NCBI GenBank assembly: GCA_964017185.1
Contig: OZ024875.1
Location: 25,181,456 to 25,245,455 of the forward strand
From: Rugalucina vietnamica
Lineage: Eukaryota > Mollusca > Bivalvia > Lucinida > Lucinidae
Length of the DNA stretch: 64,000 nt
Reading direction: 5' to 3'
Under the pieces are notes generated by a model that saw only the letters and a program-made list of their open reading frames with translations, did no database searches and was not told the DNA's origin. This document shows positions 44,370-56,471 of the stretch, one piece after another (the stretch's first letter is position 1; each line of letters opens with the position of its first letter). The position numbers were made by a program, and so were the translations under genes.

Positions 44370-45820
44370 AGTGATTGATATCAGCCGATATTTTAACTGT
44401 AAATTTCTGATAACTTCTGACGTTTCCATTCACTTGACATAATTAAAAAGTGTTTCATGTCAGAAATTCTAACGCCTTTAACTCAGTTATTTAAGAAATA
44501 ACATAAAGTATTGGTGTTCATGTTCTTAAATTTTTTATTTAGAACGTAAGGAAGAGTGTACCAAAAATATTTGTGTTTTCAATATTTTTTTTTTTTGTTT
44601 TGCATTTTCACCGCCTGCCTCTTCAATGGGAAAATGTACAAAATCAACACACTCGATTAAATATATTTGGTATTCAATTCAAAAAAGTAAAATATCCTCT
44701 AAGTATATACCCATACCCATACATACACGTCAATCTTGAAAAGTCAGTTGCACATTAACGTACAAGACAAACTCGACCCTGGCGTATGAAAAAAATCTCA
44801 ACACGCTGAATAAGAAAATTTGCTTCTTAAACTTTAATTACCTATAGTATAGGACTTACGGCTAATCAATTACTAGAATCTAGTAAAACCACAACATGGA
44901 AGTATGGAGAAATCTCCGACCACTTTTGCAACTTCTTGGCGTGATTTGTTTGTTACGTCCCAGTCAACAGCTAAGGTCATGTTGGGATGTTGCCTCCATT
45001 TTACAGGACTTTTACCCAAAATGAGGATGTCATCACATCCAACAAGTGCTTGAAATATAACTATCCAACTAAGACCCAAAAGGCTTATACGTATGGATGG
45101 TTTGACTTGAAATGTTTCCTCGGCAGGCTCAGACAAGCGCGGTTAACCAGTAATCAGACGGTCAGTCAGCAATGTATTTAGCTTTACCTGGAGACACAAG
45201 TAGCCTATATCTATTTCTTTAGGCCCCAATGGGAGGGGGGCCCATAGTCTCTATGGTGAAATTAGCAGTCACAAATGATTAGCGTGTGTCTAAGGTGTGT
45301 ACAGGTCGTATAATAATCGCAGCATGTTGAAAATTTTGGATTGCATGTACTTTTGTACAGTTATGTTAAGCACACAATACAGTATATAGAGGATATTTGC
45401 TTTTTTGTGGTGAATACCAAATATAATTCATCGAGTGAGTTGAAAACATCAGAATTTTCACGAGTGCGCAGCACGAGTGAAAATTTTTATGTTTTCAACT
45501 CACGAAAAAGAGCAAATTTTCTTTTTATTTTATACAATACACGGGCATTTTCCAATTCACAAGGCAGGCGGTGAAAATGCGAAAACCAAAAATTTTTGAA
45601 AACACAAATAATTTTGGTACCACATTGTTCCTTACGATCTAACTAAGAAAATGAATATCCACACTTTATGTTTTCGTTCATAAATAACTGAGTTATAGGC
45701 GTTTGAATTTCTGAAGTGAGACACATTTAATGACGTCAAGTAAATGGAAACGTCAGAAGTAATCCAAAAAATCTGACGTCATTACAGTGAAGATATAGGC
45801 TGATATCAGTCACTAATGAC
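44370..45820. mobile_element. Foldback element with ~280-bp arms
   Basis: The left arm (44375-44650) and right arm (45530-45815) are inverse copies. They share CTGACGTTTCCATT.ACTTGAC, CAGAAATTC.AACGCCT.TAACTCAGTTATTT and GCATTTTCACCGCCTGCC. The interior carries a third copy of the dispersed ~300-bp repeat and, at 45435-45503, a hairpin GTGAGTTGAAAACAT with its inverse. No transposase was seen. Confidence 0.75.
44945..45235 (+). repeat. Dispersed ~300-bp repeat, copy 3 of 3
   Basis: It carries TTACGTCCCAGTCAACAGC, GGATGTCATCACATCCAAC, GGATGGTTTGACTTGAAA and GGTTAACCAGTAATCAGACG in the same order as 23378-23690, nested in the foldback element. Confidence 0.75.
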
Positions 45821-46960
45821 TTTTGATATCAGTGAGATCTGATATCAGTGAAATTTCATATCAATGAAAATACCAATTTTATCAAGTTTTGATATGCATT
45901 GGTTTTCACTGTAGAGTATAAAATAAGACATATTTTCTACTTAAGCGTACGTAGGGCCACACGGGACAGGTGCCAAAACGTCAACAAAATGTGACGATTT
46001 TCATATAGTGTTTTTTCCCTGTCAAACGGCACTTAAATATGTTATAACATCAAAATATTTCGTCCTAAAACCATATAACACTGACTTCAGTTTCAAAAAG
46101 ATTCCGACTTGGCGGCAGTGTTGTTTGATTTATGTGAAAAAAAATCAGAAGCAGACCGAAAAATCTGTTTGAAATAATGGCGTAATTTGACGTCGGAGAA
46201 CAGCCGACGCCGTTTGTATGTTTCGTTAAGGAAATCACCCACAGATACGATAAAAATGTTACAAACAACAGAAACGTCATCGGTCTGTCAGTTACTAGTT
46301 CACAGTAGTTGTGGCACAGACGATTTTCAGCTGCTCAAAAGTCCACCTATGATGATAAACGGAAGATCACCTGTCTGGCATGCTCGCCGCAAGAAATTGT
46401 TACACATGTTCAACAGGTGGACGAACAATTGGTACGGCGTATCTGCATTTGACAGCTGGATACAATGACATAAAAATGTTTATAGCCAAGGATCTTTTGT
46501 TAAAAAAAAACACCGTGAAACAAATGTATAACGCGCTGGCGGCTTAAAATGTCAAGTAACGTCATATAGAGACGTTGACCTTTGCCCCGCACTCGGTTCG
46601 GAAGTGCAGGGAAAAGGCTGTAGATGACGTGTTTTTGTCAGATTTCAATAAAATTTCTTGTATATTTGCTTATAAAATACTTCTGCAAAAGCAGATATAT
46701 TCATTTTTCTGTTGAAAATATAAATGGTGTACACGAACTTTTCTGACAAACCACGTATGTATTAAACGCATTTGTTACGTGTCTCCGACGTGCTTCTGAT
46801 GTTTGTTGAATCAAGGTATCTCTATGTCTATGGAAATACATTGGTTGAATTTGCGGCATATTTTTCCACACGCTTGTCTTATACGTTATTGACTGCGATA
46901 GAAAATTGAGGCTATTGATATGACACTTGTGTCATATCTTTTCTTGTTCATACTCAAGTC
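45821..46960. other. Intron, unclassified, with CpG-rich patches
   Basis: It has several ACGTCA/TGACGT words (about 45760-45990, 46190, 46550-46580) and GC-richer text than its surroundings. The + ORF 46187-46468 (93 codons) resembles nothing I know. The segment 46790-46890 is distantly like 19990-20090. It is probably old mobile DNA. Confidence 0.4.
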
Positions 46961-47160
46961 AAGAGATAGCCCATCATGCCTCATATTCTCCTCTGACTTT
47001 CAGGGGTCATACCTATCAAGAGATTGCACTTTCATGCCTCAAATCTCTGATTTTCATTCAATCCAAACTTATTTCATGCTTCCTCTCAGGGCTTCATACA
47101 TTCTTCATTGGCTGGTTAGGATCATGGGCCCATGAAACACCTCAGGACAAACCTACTACA
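46961..47160 (+). repeat. Small TTCATGCCTCA word cluster
   Basis: AAGAGATAGCCCATCATGCCT and AAGAGATTGCACTTTCATGCC repeat the vocabulary of 42330-43070, with TCTCCTCTGAC also shared. Confidence 0.6.
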
Positions 47161-49275
47161 GTATAATGAATTTGAACCTACAGCTTGGGTGTGCAATCTC
47201 ATGAGTTTGGGGAAGTCTCAGATAAGCAGACAATGCATAGATATTTAGAGTGTCTAAGTTTTGGTCATGGCAGGTATCAGCATGTCTAATATTTGACATT
47301 TAGAGATCACATGTACAATCTTGTAGAAGTTCAGAATCATTTTCAATTGAAGACCATGGAGTTTTCATGATAATGGGTAGTACATGTACCACATTTTCTA
47401 CCCTTTAACCAGATGCATTGACTTAGATCAGATATGTAGTCTTCAATTTCAGGTTTATAGTTGGACTATATACATATATCCATATGATGTACAATAGGTT
47501 ATACAGGGGCAGGTTATGATGGTGTTAGGTTTGACTTTCTTGTTATCTTTTCTTACGACAATAGGTGCACCTTCAGCTATTCAAACATAGTAATAGATGT
47601 TAAACACATGGTGGAATCAAACCGAAACCATCTAGTTAAAAGGAATTAAAGGCAGCCTTCTTTATTTGTCATCTTAAGATGCACCTTAAGTTAAGTTTAA
47701 GACTGTGTTGGTCCCACCAAAGGCTAGTCATACCAAGCTGTTACTTGCACTATGTTCTTTACAAATAATGAATATAGTTTATTTCATAATTCACATATTA
47801 AGTAAGTAAGTGAGTAATTTGCTTGACCTGCTTTAGTGTTGTGTTATAATATTCTCTCATATCCGCACCATGATATCCTACTTCTACTGGTGCCAGGTTG
47901 TGTCTTAGGGTAAATATACAAGGAATCATCGAAAAAATTGTTGACAACCACGTTAAATCACATCAACTAACATTAGGATCAAACAACTTATGAGTGGATC
48001 GAACAGAGGACCCTTTAATAATGTATTGGATTTTGTCTTTAAAAAATGCCTCTATTTGATAGTCACCAACCTTTCAAAGTGTGTACACTGAGGATTTACA
48101 TCCCATCATCAGCTAGAGTAATGTCCTGCTTGAACCTTGTTAACAATTTGTTCTCATGTCTTGTCTGGATAACACAAAGTTAGAGTTGACTCCTGCCAAC
48201 ATGACTGGGAAGTTAAACCTCAAAACAGCAAACAAAGAAATTGCGCTTTTACTTCAGAACTTTGTTTCAAACTTATAATTTAGTTTACTGTTAAATTAGG
48301 GACAATGATTTCTGTCTTCACTGTCATAGTTATATTGGTACATCAGAATAATGATTTGTTTCCCATTACTGGCAGTAAAACCACGGTTTCCACGAATTTT
48401 TCTCCAAAAAGGAGTTTTTTATATGTGGTTTTAGCCCAGGCTTTTCTGCCCTATAATGGGTCACAAGAGGAGACCAAATTTTGCTTTCATTGTTTTCTTT
48501 CAGTTTTGTATAAACTGGTATAGAATTGGAAGAACACAATGAGTAGCTGGTCTGAAATTTATTACAAATCTTACATGCATTATCTATTACACTAAGTTAC
48601 TCAATTATTCATTATTGCAATCATGGCTCTAATTTTTTGGGGGCCTCATTTGCTACCGCAAGTTCGTTTGGCCTTCTTTACCCCCAAAATATCATGCTTT
48701 ATCAAGCAAGTAGGCAAAAGTCAGGCTAACCTGAGTATGGGATCTACCTAACTTAGCATTAGCAATGTTCATATCACGTTTATTCTTTCTGTTCAACAAT
48801 TCAGTATCATGTCTGAGACTGCAATTCAGAGTCGAGCTTTTATTCAAAGGCAAGCAAGCATTACAATCCAAGTCAAGGTGACCTATTCACTCTTGTTCAT
48901 ACTTCAGAAAACACCATGATGGGCATAATTCTTATGCTTGGAAAGACCACTCTTCATACACCGTTTCCATGCTTGCTACAGCCTTAAGGTGGAATCGATA
49001 CACTGATTCTGACCTGCATACACAGTTTTGGTAGTCCGACTATATAGGGTTGATCCCCAGGTTAGCCAAATCAACTCAAGATAGTGGAAGTGAGCTGCCC
49101 CCAAGAAAGAGCCAAAGTTGTTAGCTTTTAATTTTATGTAATTTGTAGAAAATTATTTAGATTGTGTTTCATGTGTTAAGCTTTAAGCATTAGAAATTAT
49201 GGTTAGTACATTATGTTAATTATATGAATAAACTATGTCTAAATTTATCAACTTGTTATTGTGTATAAAATATGG
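47161..49275. other. Intron, no recognised feature
   Basis: About 2.1 kb of AT-rich DNA, with a minor (AAGT)n remnant near 47800. ORFs here are short and unlike any family I know. Confidence 0.45.
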
Positions 49276-49279
49276 TTAA

Positions 49280-50100
49280 AGGTAATAAACATTCTTCTCC
49301 AGAACTATAGGCAGATTTCAAGGAAACTTGGTATGTTGCATCGGGACTGGCCCATCATAGTTGGTATAAATCATGACCTAGCTTGATCTTGACCTAATTT
49401 ATGGTAAGGTAAAAATTGGTCACACTATTCTATTCTATTCTATTCACAGTGAAAGAAAAAAGTGTAAACATTGGATTTTTCCAAATGTTTTATAGCCTCT
49501 GACCTGAAAGTTGGTAGGTACATACAACTTATTGAGCTAATGAAATAATGTGAGTATTCAAAGTCAGTGTCATTTCTTGACCATGGGTCAGGGTCATTTA
49601 CATACCAGTATTAAAATAAAAGCATGCTTTTTCTCAAAACCTTTTTAGTCAATTTTGTGTGTAAGCCTTAGGCTACTCGAAAATGGCTAATTTATTAAGT
49701 CAGAATGTCATGACCAAAATGCCACCATGCCCAGATATGGTTAAGACATTCAAAAGTCTTCTCTAAAACCAGTGGACCAATTTCAATGAAACTTGAGAAC
49801 TCTGGCCTATGGTAGTTTATATGAATCATGACCTTGGGTTGACCTTGAACTGTCTTATGGCAAGGTCAGGTCTGGTCTTATATGCTTTCAATGGGAAAAA
49901 GTGTAAACTTTAGATTTTTCAGAAAGTTTCGTAGCCTCTGATCTGAGAATTGGTAGATACAGACAGTTTACGGAGTTAATGAACTGATGTCATATGATAT
50001 GAGTAGGATAAATTTTAGTCTCAGCTGAGATGAGCATAAAAAAGTTTTATAACCTTGGGGCCTGGTCTCAGGAGAGTGTTCTCAAGACCATGCTGTAAAT
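49280..50100 (+). mobile_element. AGCTCACCTGAG-family element, old and diverged
   Basis: It keeps TTCTTCTCCAGAAC, GAAACTTGGTATG, ATAAATCATGACC, CATGACCAAAATGCCACCATG and ATGGCAAGGTCA. It ends with a decayed 3' end, CTCAGGAGAGTGTTCTCAAGACCA. The divergence suggests one of the oldest copies in the window. Confidence 0.65.
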
Positions 50101-50261
50101 TGTGATCGAGATGTTAAAAATCAAACAAAATTTTGATGCCTCTTAATCTTACAAATTTGAAAAAATAAAAATAATTATTCACTTTTTCAATTCAGGGCTA
50201 GAAAAGTATACTACATATGTAAGGGGAGGTTTAATTGGGGCATAATTATTCATATAATATG

Positions 50262-50350
50262 AGTTCTGTCATGATAAAACTGATTTTGGCTTATGTAAAA
50301 AAATAAGTTCACTTTTTGATGTGAGTGTACAGCCTGGTTTGTGTGAGACA
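50262..50350. mobile_element. Decayed remnant of the 44011-type MITE beside an exon
   Basis: GAGTTCTGTCATGATAAAAC..TTTTGGCTTATG and GTGTACAGCCTGGTTTGTGTGAGAC match the outer parts of 44011-44252; the hairpin is lost. It ends 22 bp before the LTA4H acceptor at 50372. Confidence 0.55.
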
Positions 50351-50372
50351 TGTTTACTGCTATATTCCACAG

Positions 50373-50445
50373 AGAGATAGGTCCCAGATCTAAAGTTTGG
50401 TCAGAAGAGGAGTATGTTGACAAAGCTGCGTATGAATTTGCAGAG
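50373..50445 (+). CDS. LTA4H: LTA4H exon, start of catalytic domain
   Basis: The acceptor is ATATTCCACAG and the donor GCAGAG|GTAAGC. The exon is 73 nt; its first base completes arginine AG|A from 31555, then 24 codons in phase 0 follow. It encodes EIGPRSKVWSEEEYVDKAAY and EFAE. Human LTA4H reads QIGPRTLVWSEKEQVEKSAY..EFSE. The exon follows the 18.8-kb intron and comes directly after the remains of a MITE, so its polypyrimidine tract is short. Confidence 0.93.
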
Positions 50446-50683
50446 GTAAGCCTTTATAAAGTGTTTTGCCAGACTTGTCAACAGAGTATAATTCAGATCT
50501 GTCTTGTAGTTTCGACATTCATGTATCGAATGTGGTAGTGAGAATAGTTTACTATGCAACTGTATGGATGCCCATTATTTGGACTTATTGTTTTTTTTTT
50601 GTTAAATTCTTTTTTAATTATTTGCCAGTTGACAAATACTTCAGTCCTAGAGATGATAATAAGACTATGTTTTTACTGTTTAG

Positions 50684-50824
50684 ACAGAGCAGATGTTACA
50701 ACATGCAGAGAAGCTGATGGGACCTTATGTGTGGGGACGCTATGATTTGTTGGTGCTGCCACCATCATTTCCCTATGGTGGCATGGAAAATCCTTGTCTC
50801 ACTTTTGTAACTCCCACATTATTG
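50684..50824 (+). CDS. LTA4H: LTA4H exon with the GGMEN exopeptidase motif
   Basis: The acceptor is TACTGTTTAG and the donor ATTATTG|GTAAGA. The exon is 141 nt, 47 codons, phase 0 to 0. It encodes [20 protein letters not shown] and [20 protein letters not shown], ending FVTPTLL. GGMEN (50777-50791) is the M1 exopeptidase motif; its glutamate (E271 in human LTA4H) binds the substrate N-terminus. The stretch is almost identical to vertebrate LTA4H, which is strong evidence for a functional constraint. Confidence 0.96.
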
Positions 50825-50873
50825 GTAAGATGTGTCAATCTTTTGTAATTTCCAAAACGAATCTTGCTTTCGC

Positions 50874-50886
50874 ACGCACACACACA

Positions 50887-50918
<32 letters not shown>

Positions 50919-50920
50919 TT
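50874..50920 (+). repeat. (CA)n microsatellite
   Basis: About 22 CA units with one interruption, 50 bp into the intron after the GGMEN exon. Confidence 0.95.
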
Positions 50921-50990
50921 TTACTTTCGTTAAACTGAAGGCTCATGGAGCTTATTAATTTTTTCTTGAATCAAAGATATTGCCTTCAAA

Positions 50991-51592
50991 AGGTGAGCTT
51001 ATAGGATGGCCATGCTCCGGCGTCCATCTGTCGTCGTCCGTTGTCGTCCACAATTTCAAAGGTCTTCTCTGAAACCGCTTGGCCAATCAAAGCCAAACTT
51101 CATGTGGAGCACCCTTAGGAAGGGGGGACGAAAGTTTATATAAATGGTCCAGGTTAAGTGACCAAGATGGCCGCTATGCCCATATATGGTAAAAACCATA
51201 CCCATTTCAACGAAACTTGGTATGTAGCTTTGGGGACTCTGGCCCATCATAGTTTATATAAATCATGACGTTTGGTTGACCTTCACCTATTTTACGGCAG
51301 GCTCAATTTTGGTTACATAGGCTTTTCAATGAAAAAAGTGAAAACATTGAATCAAAGCCAAATTTTATATGTAGTATCCTTGGGATGGAGGAACAAAAGT
51401 TTGTATAAATGGTCAAGGTCACATGACCAAGATGACCACAATGCTATAAATAGCATTAACCTTCTTCTCCAGAACCAGAAGGCCTGTGATTTTGAAACTT
51501 GGCATGAAGCATCAGAGGGTGGAGCTCTGCAAAGTTTATATAAATCATGACCATGGGATGACCTTGACCTATTTTACGGCAAGGTCAACATA
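50991..51592 (+). mobile_element. AGCTCACCTGAG-family element, left part of an interrupted copy
   Basis: It starts AGGTGAGCTTATAGGATGG (the second arm of the 5' hairpin; the first arm is degraded at 50937-50955). It has CGTCCATCTGTCGTCGTCCG and two partial units. It stops inside the TTTTACGGCAAGGTCAAC segment, where the element at 51593 begins. The 3' part resumes at 55729. Confidence 0.78.
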
Positions 51593-52434
51593 CAGTAAGG
51601 TCTGAACTAAAGTATACAGAAAGTGCACATGGTGAGCACATTCTCTGAACTTCAGGTGCACATTACTTTGCACAGGCTCTGAGAGTCAAGTGCACTTACC
51701 TAGAACTCCAGGTGCACGATACCTATTTGAGCCAAAAGTGCACTTGCTGTTAGCTCAGGTGTCATTTCAATTTTACAGGTAATTATCATAGGACAATTGT
51801 GTGACAATCAAACCAGTGCATGTAACTGGAAAATGAAATGATGTAACTGAACAAAATAACGCTGATTTGTTTTGCAAGTTTATGAGAAACAATGTATCTA
51901 TATTAAACAATAGTCCCAAAGCAGGCTGTGTGAAAGCAAGATATTCCATGAGCGATGCGGGAATTTGCCTTGCATACCGTTTGAGCTGTGCCATGAGCAA
52001 ACTGCTTCTTGCTTCTTGAACAAAATAAATGAGCGCACAAGTTGCACCCCTTGTGTAAGCAAGCTACACGTGTTTTCATCATAGCTGTAGTGCATTTTTA
52101 AAATCATATGATATATCTGAATTTCACACAGTTACCTGTCTAGATAACCAGTCAACATTTACATGAAAACCATTCGAATATTTACTGAACCAGTCCCAGG
52201 TAAAACCAAAAGCTCTCTTTAATTGTATTATTGACACACTCCCACTGGTGAGTTATTGCTCAAATTTTATGACAGGTGATAAATGGATTAAATGGATTAA
52301 AAGACCATAAACCATGAAGTCTGAGCTTCTTTAATTTTATTGAACAAAATGAACGAATTTGTCCTGGATAAAATATTGAGGATTCTTGAACGATCTTAAA
52401 TTTGCTCAAAAGAAGGCTAACAGAAATTAAAGAG

Positions 52435-52479
<45 letters not shown>

Positions 52480-52594
52480 CTAAAATGTTGTAATATGTGG
52501 TTTGAATTAGGCTTCCTTCAGGTTCTATAAGGGGTACTTTATAATTTTCCTTTCTTATTCATGCACTCAAACTCAGCAACTATGTAAATTAAAA

Positions 52595-52653
<59 letters not shown>

Positions 52654-53115
52654 ACAACATGGCATTGTTTTTCAAGACATGACAGGAGTATATAATGTCA
52701 CACAGGTATACAAAATAAATGAGCGCACAAGTTGCACTGTAAGCAAGCTACATGTGTTTTCGCCATAGTTGTGCATTTTTAAATATTATGATATATCTGA
52801 CCTGTCTAGATAACCAGTCAACATTTTCCCGAGAATCATTCTAATATTTACTGAACCAGTCCCAGGTAAAATCAAAAGCTCTTGTATTTGTAATAGTATT
52901 TTACAATACATATGCGTCCACTTGAAAATGATTATAGATGAGTTATTGCTCATATTTTATGACAGGTTATAGAGTGGATTAAAGGACCATATACCATGAA
53001 GTTTGAGCTTCTTTAATTCTATTGCACAAAATGAACAAATTGGTCCGGGATAAAATATTGAGGATTCATGATCGATCTAAAATTTGTTCAAAAGAAGACT
53101 AACGAAAATTAAAGA

Positions 53116-53164
<49 letters not shown>

Positions 53165-53230
53165 CTAAAATGTTGTAATACACTTTATCATTTTCCTTTC
53201 TTATTCATGCACTCAAACTTAGCAACTTTA

Positions 53231-53281
<51 letters not shown>

Positions 53282-55187
53282 ACACGGCATTGTGTTTCAA
53301 GACATGACAGGAGTATATAATGTCACACAATGTACCATCCTGTCTGTTTATTTTCCAGTCAAAGTGCTCAGTGACTAATAGAATGATTAACATGTCTTAT
53401 CTCACGTTGTTAATATCAGGCACACTTCATAATTGATTTCAATAGACAAATTAATCGGTTTGGTTATGATTAGAGAATGTTTGGTTTCTTTTTACCTGAG
53501 ATACATATATTGTATAGAATGCTCAAAGGATGTTAAATGCTATTAACTTGATATAAATTATTTTACATTTTTCTAATACAATAAATAATAAGAATAATTA
53601 AAACTTTATTTTATTTTCAACTTTTATTTTTTGAATGAATGAATGGATGGATGGATTATTACTGGTGAACTTTTGTCCAGTTTTTGACATGAATGAATGA
53701 ATGAATGAATGAATGAATGAATGAATGAATGAAAAAATTGTAACTGGTGAACCTTTGTCAAGTTTCTTATTTTGTCGAATTTTCTTCACCTGTTCCCTGA
53801 AAACTATCATGCTTTCCAGCAAGAAAATCTTTCAGTTACATGTCTAAATAACCAGTCAACATTTACCTGAGAACCATTCAATTATTTACTGAACCAGTCC
53901 CAGGTAAAACCTATGAATTTTCATTATGATTAACATGTCTTATCTCACCTTGTTAATATCACGCACACTTCATAATTGGTTTCAATAGACAAATTAATCG
54001 GTTTGGTCATGATTAGAGAATGTTTGGTTACTTTTTTGCCTCAGATACGCATATTGTATACAATGTTCGAATGTTGTTAAATTTTATTAACTTGATATAA
54101 ATTATTTTAAATTTTCCTAAATCATTAAATAATAAATATAATTAGAAACTTTATTTTATTTTCAATGTTTATTTACTTAAATCTTTTGCTTTAGTCTTTT
54201 ACTTTAATCTTTTGCTTTAATCTGCTTCCCAACAAGAAAATCTTTTAGTTACCTGTCTAAATAACCAGTCAACATTTACCTGAGAATCATTCGATAAATT
54301 ACAGAACCAGTCCCCAGGTAAAAACAAATGCTCTTTTATTGTATTTTATTGTACAGTAGAGATGAATAATTATAGATGAGTTATTGCTCATATTTTATGA
54401 CAGGTTATAAAATGGATTAAAGGACCATAAACCTCGAAGTTTGAGCTTCTTTAATTCTATTTAACAAATTTGTCCTGGATAAGATATTGAGTATACTTGA
54501 TCAATCTTAAACTTATCCAAAAGAAGGCTTATGATTTATGATTCTGTTCGCTTGACAACCGTTTATTTTTTTTACCTCCATTGCAGTCCTCTGATTTCAA
54601 TCGATTCAAATAAATAAATAAATAAATATTGGTTTATGTTCTGAAAACAATATCCTAAATTTTAAGGTATAAAGACATTTTCATGCAATCCTTTGTTTAA
54701 CCCTTGCGGAATAGGATTATAAATTTGAAACAACTTTGCAAAGCCGAGAGAAAGAAAAGAGAGATTAAAAAGAAAGAAGGTAATAAAGAATACAGAAGAT
54801 TAGATCTAATAAAAAGAAATAGGAACAGAGACATACAGAAAGGAAACATATATGTAAATTGCTTATTTTCCCCAAAGGAACATTAAATTAGAGGAGATAT
54901 AATACTTGAAAAAATAGAATAAGACAAACTTAAAATAACGCAAACTTTTTTTTTTTATCAAAACCATTTCATTTTACTGCTGATAGAGCAAATACAGGTA
55001 AGTGGTATCATCAAACACCAGCAAAAGTGAACTACAGGTAAAGGTAGGGGTATTGAGGTGACAGAACTTGGAGTGCACTTGAACTGAACATCAGGTGCAA
55101 CTCATGGCTCAGATCAAGCTCACGCATAGTGCACATGGCGAGCACATGATGTGCACAAGGGTGTATACATTAGTTCAGACTTCACTG
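51593..55187. mobile_element. TIR element with GTGCAC words and an internal tandem array
   Basis: The ends CAGTAAGGTCTGAACTAAAG (51593) and the inverse of CAGTGAAGTCTGAACTAATG (to 55187) face each other, with TA outside both. Both arms carry GTGCACATGGTGAGCACAT-like and CAGGTGCA words. The interior holds four diverged copies of a block with AACCAGTCAACATTTACCTGAGAA and CTGAACCAGTCCCAGGTAAA (52145, 52810, 53850, 54258), with a 690-bp direct shift between the first two. No transposase was seen. Confidence 0.72.
52438..52650 (+). repeat. (TC)n and (AAAT)n microsatellites
   Basis: (TC)n at 52438-52478 and (AAAT)n at 52590-52652. Both recur in the next tandem unit at 53120-53162 and 53232-53281, and (GAAT)n follows at 53688-53732. 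Confidence 0.95.
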
Positions 55188-55203
55188 TATACTCCTCCTC
55201 AAG

Positions 55204-55724
55204 AAAAATCCGGTCACCTCAATTGTGTTGCAACCACTCAACAAATAAATGAAAATTGTGTTCCATTGCTAGTAAATTTGAAATACTTGACAAATTCGAG
55301 TGTATAAACAGCCATTTCGCATGCAGTGTATGCCTATTGCGCATGCTAAGTGTTGTATGGTAGTAATAAGGTACAAAAGGGTGAGGAATCTGGAAGGTCA
55401 CTCCATTCTAGCAACTGGCCCATGCTAGCTTCCTCAAGATACAAATACAGTGTAGAAGCCTCTGTGGTGTCTAATAGTAAAGCTTCTTGCTGCTTTTTTG
55501 TATTCAGGGGTCGTGGTTTTGATCCAGGGCCCCTACAGCCCTTCAGATAACATTATCAGCATGCTCTATCATGTTAATAGGACATAAAAGCAAAATTAAT
55601 CACAGTTTTGGGTTGGGAATAGGATAAGAAAGGATATGAGCACACCAAACAAGTTTATAACAAAATATACAGAATGTGAAAAAGATTTTCAATCAGTCTT
55701 ATGACTTTGGGTGACCGGATTTTT
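55204..55724. mobile_element. Short TIR element with AAAAATCCGGTCACC ends
   Basis: AAAAATCCGGTCACC (55204-55218) and GGTGACCGGATTTTT (55710-55724) are inverted ends. The interior includes a tRNA-related stretch at 55454-55545 (AGAAGCCTC..AGGGGTCGTGG.TTTGATCC) like the SINE at 62692. It lies immediately right of the 51593-55187 element, inside the same split host repeat. Confidence 0.6.
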
Positions 55725-55728
55725 TTTT

Positions 55729-56094
55729 AGGCTATATACATGTATATGACCAAAATATTCAAACATCTTCTCTGAAACCGTTTGGCCAATCAAAGCCAAA
55801 CTTTATGTTGAGCATTGTTAGGAAAGGGGAATGAAAGCTAATATAAATGGTCAAGGTCCCATGACCAAGATGGCCATCATGGCTAAAAATAGCAAAAACC
55901 TTTATAAATCTTATTTTTCAGAACCGGAAGACCTATGATTTTGAAACTTTGCCTGAAGCATCAGTGAATGGAGCTCTACAAAGTTTGTATAATCATGACC
56001 CCCAGATGACCTTGACCTATTTTATGGCAAGGTCAGCTGAGGTCGCATATCCCAAATCTCAGGTGAGCGTTTGCAGGACCATTGGTCCTCTTGT
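55729..56094 (+). mobile_element. AGCTCACCTGAG-family element, right part of the interrupted copy
   Basis: It resumes at GGCTATATACATGTATATGACC, carries one complete unit (CCAATCAAAGCCAAACTTTATG, ATGACCAAGATGGCC, TGACCTTGACCTATTTTATGG) and ends CAGGTGAGCG..GGACCATTGGTCCTC. It pairs with 50991-51592. Confidence 0.78.
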
Positions 56095-56471
56095 TTCTGT
56101 CCTTCCATGCTAGCTGAAACCAGAGAAAATAGTTTATAGAAGTATTCAGAAGTGTTATAGAATTTAATTTATTCAAGGTGTTATAGAGCTCTTCCATAGG
56201 GAAAACTTGCCCATGTAATATACAGAGATTTTCTTTAGCTGAAAAAAAAATAATTGGAAAAATTTTGATATTTTTAAAATGTTTGCTAAAACATTGATTG
56301 TGGGTACAGGTTAGAACCGTCTCACAATCTATGTTTTGGATCAAAAGTAAGAACAAATGTATACCCCTGCAAACCCCAGTTTTACTATATAAAAGTGGGG
56401 TTGAAGTGGGTACTTATTTCACGGACATGTTTTCCTGATGCAGTGTTGTATAATTTCTTGTTGTGTTTCAG

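Noticed and set aside
46187-46468. 93-codon ORF as a gene
   Set aside because: An overlapping antisense ORF is equally open and neither resembles a known family; the CpG-rich patch looks like old mobile DNA.
54704-54886. Lys/Arg-rich 60-codon ORF
   Set aside because: Purine-rich sequence inside a repeat-built TIR element gives such frames by composition alone.
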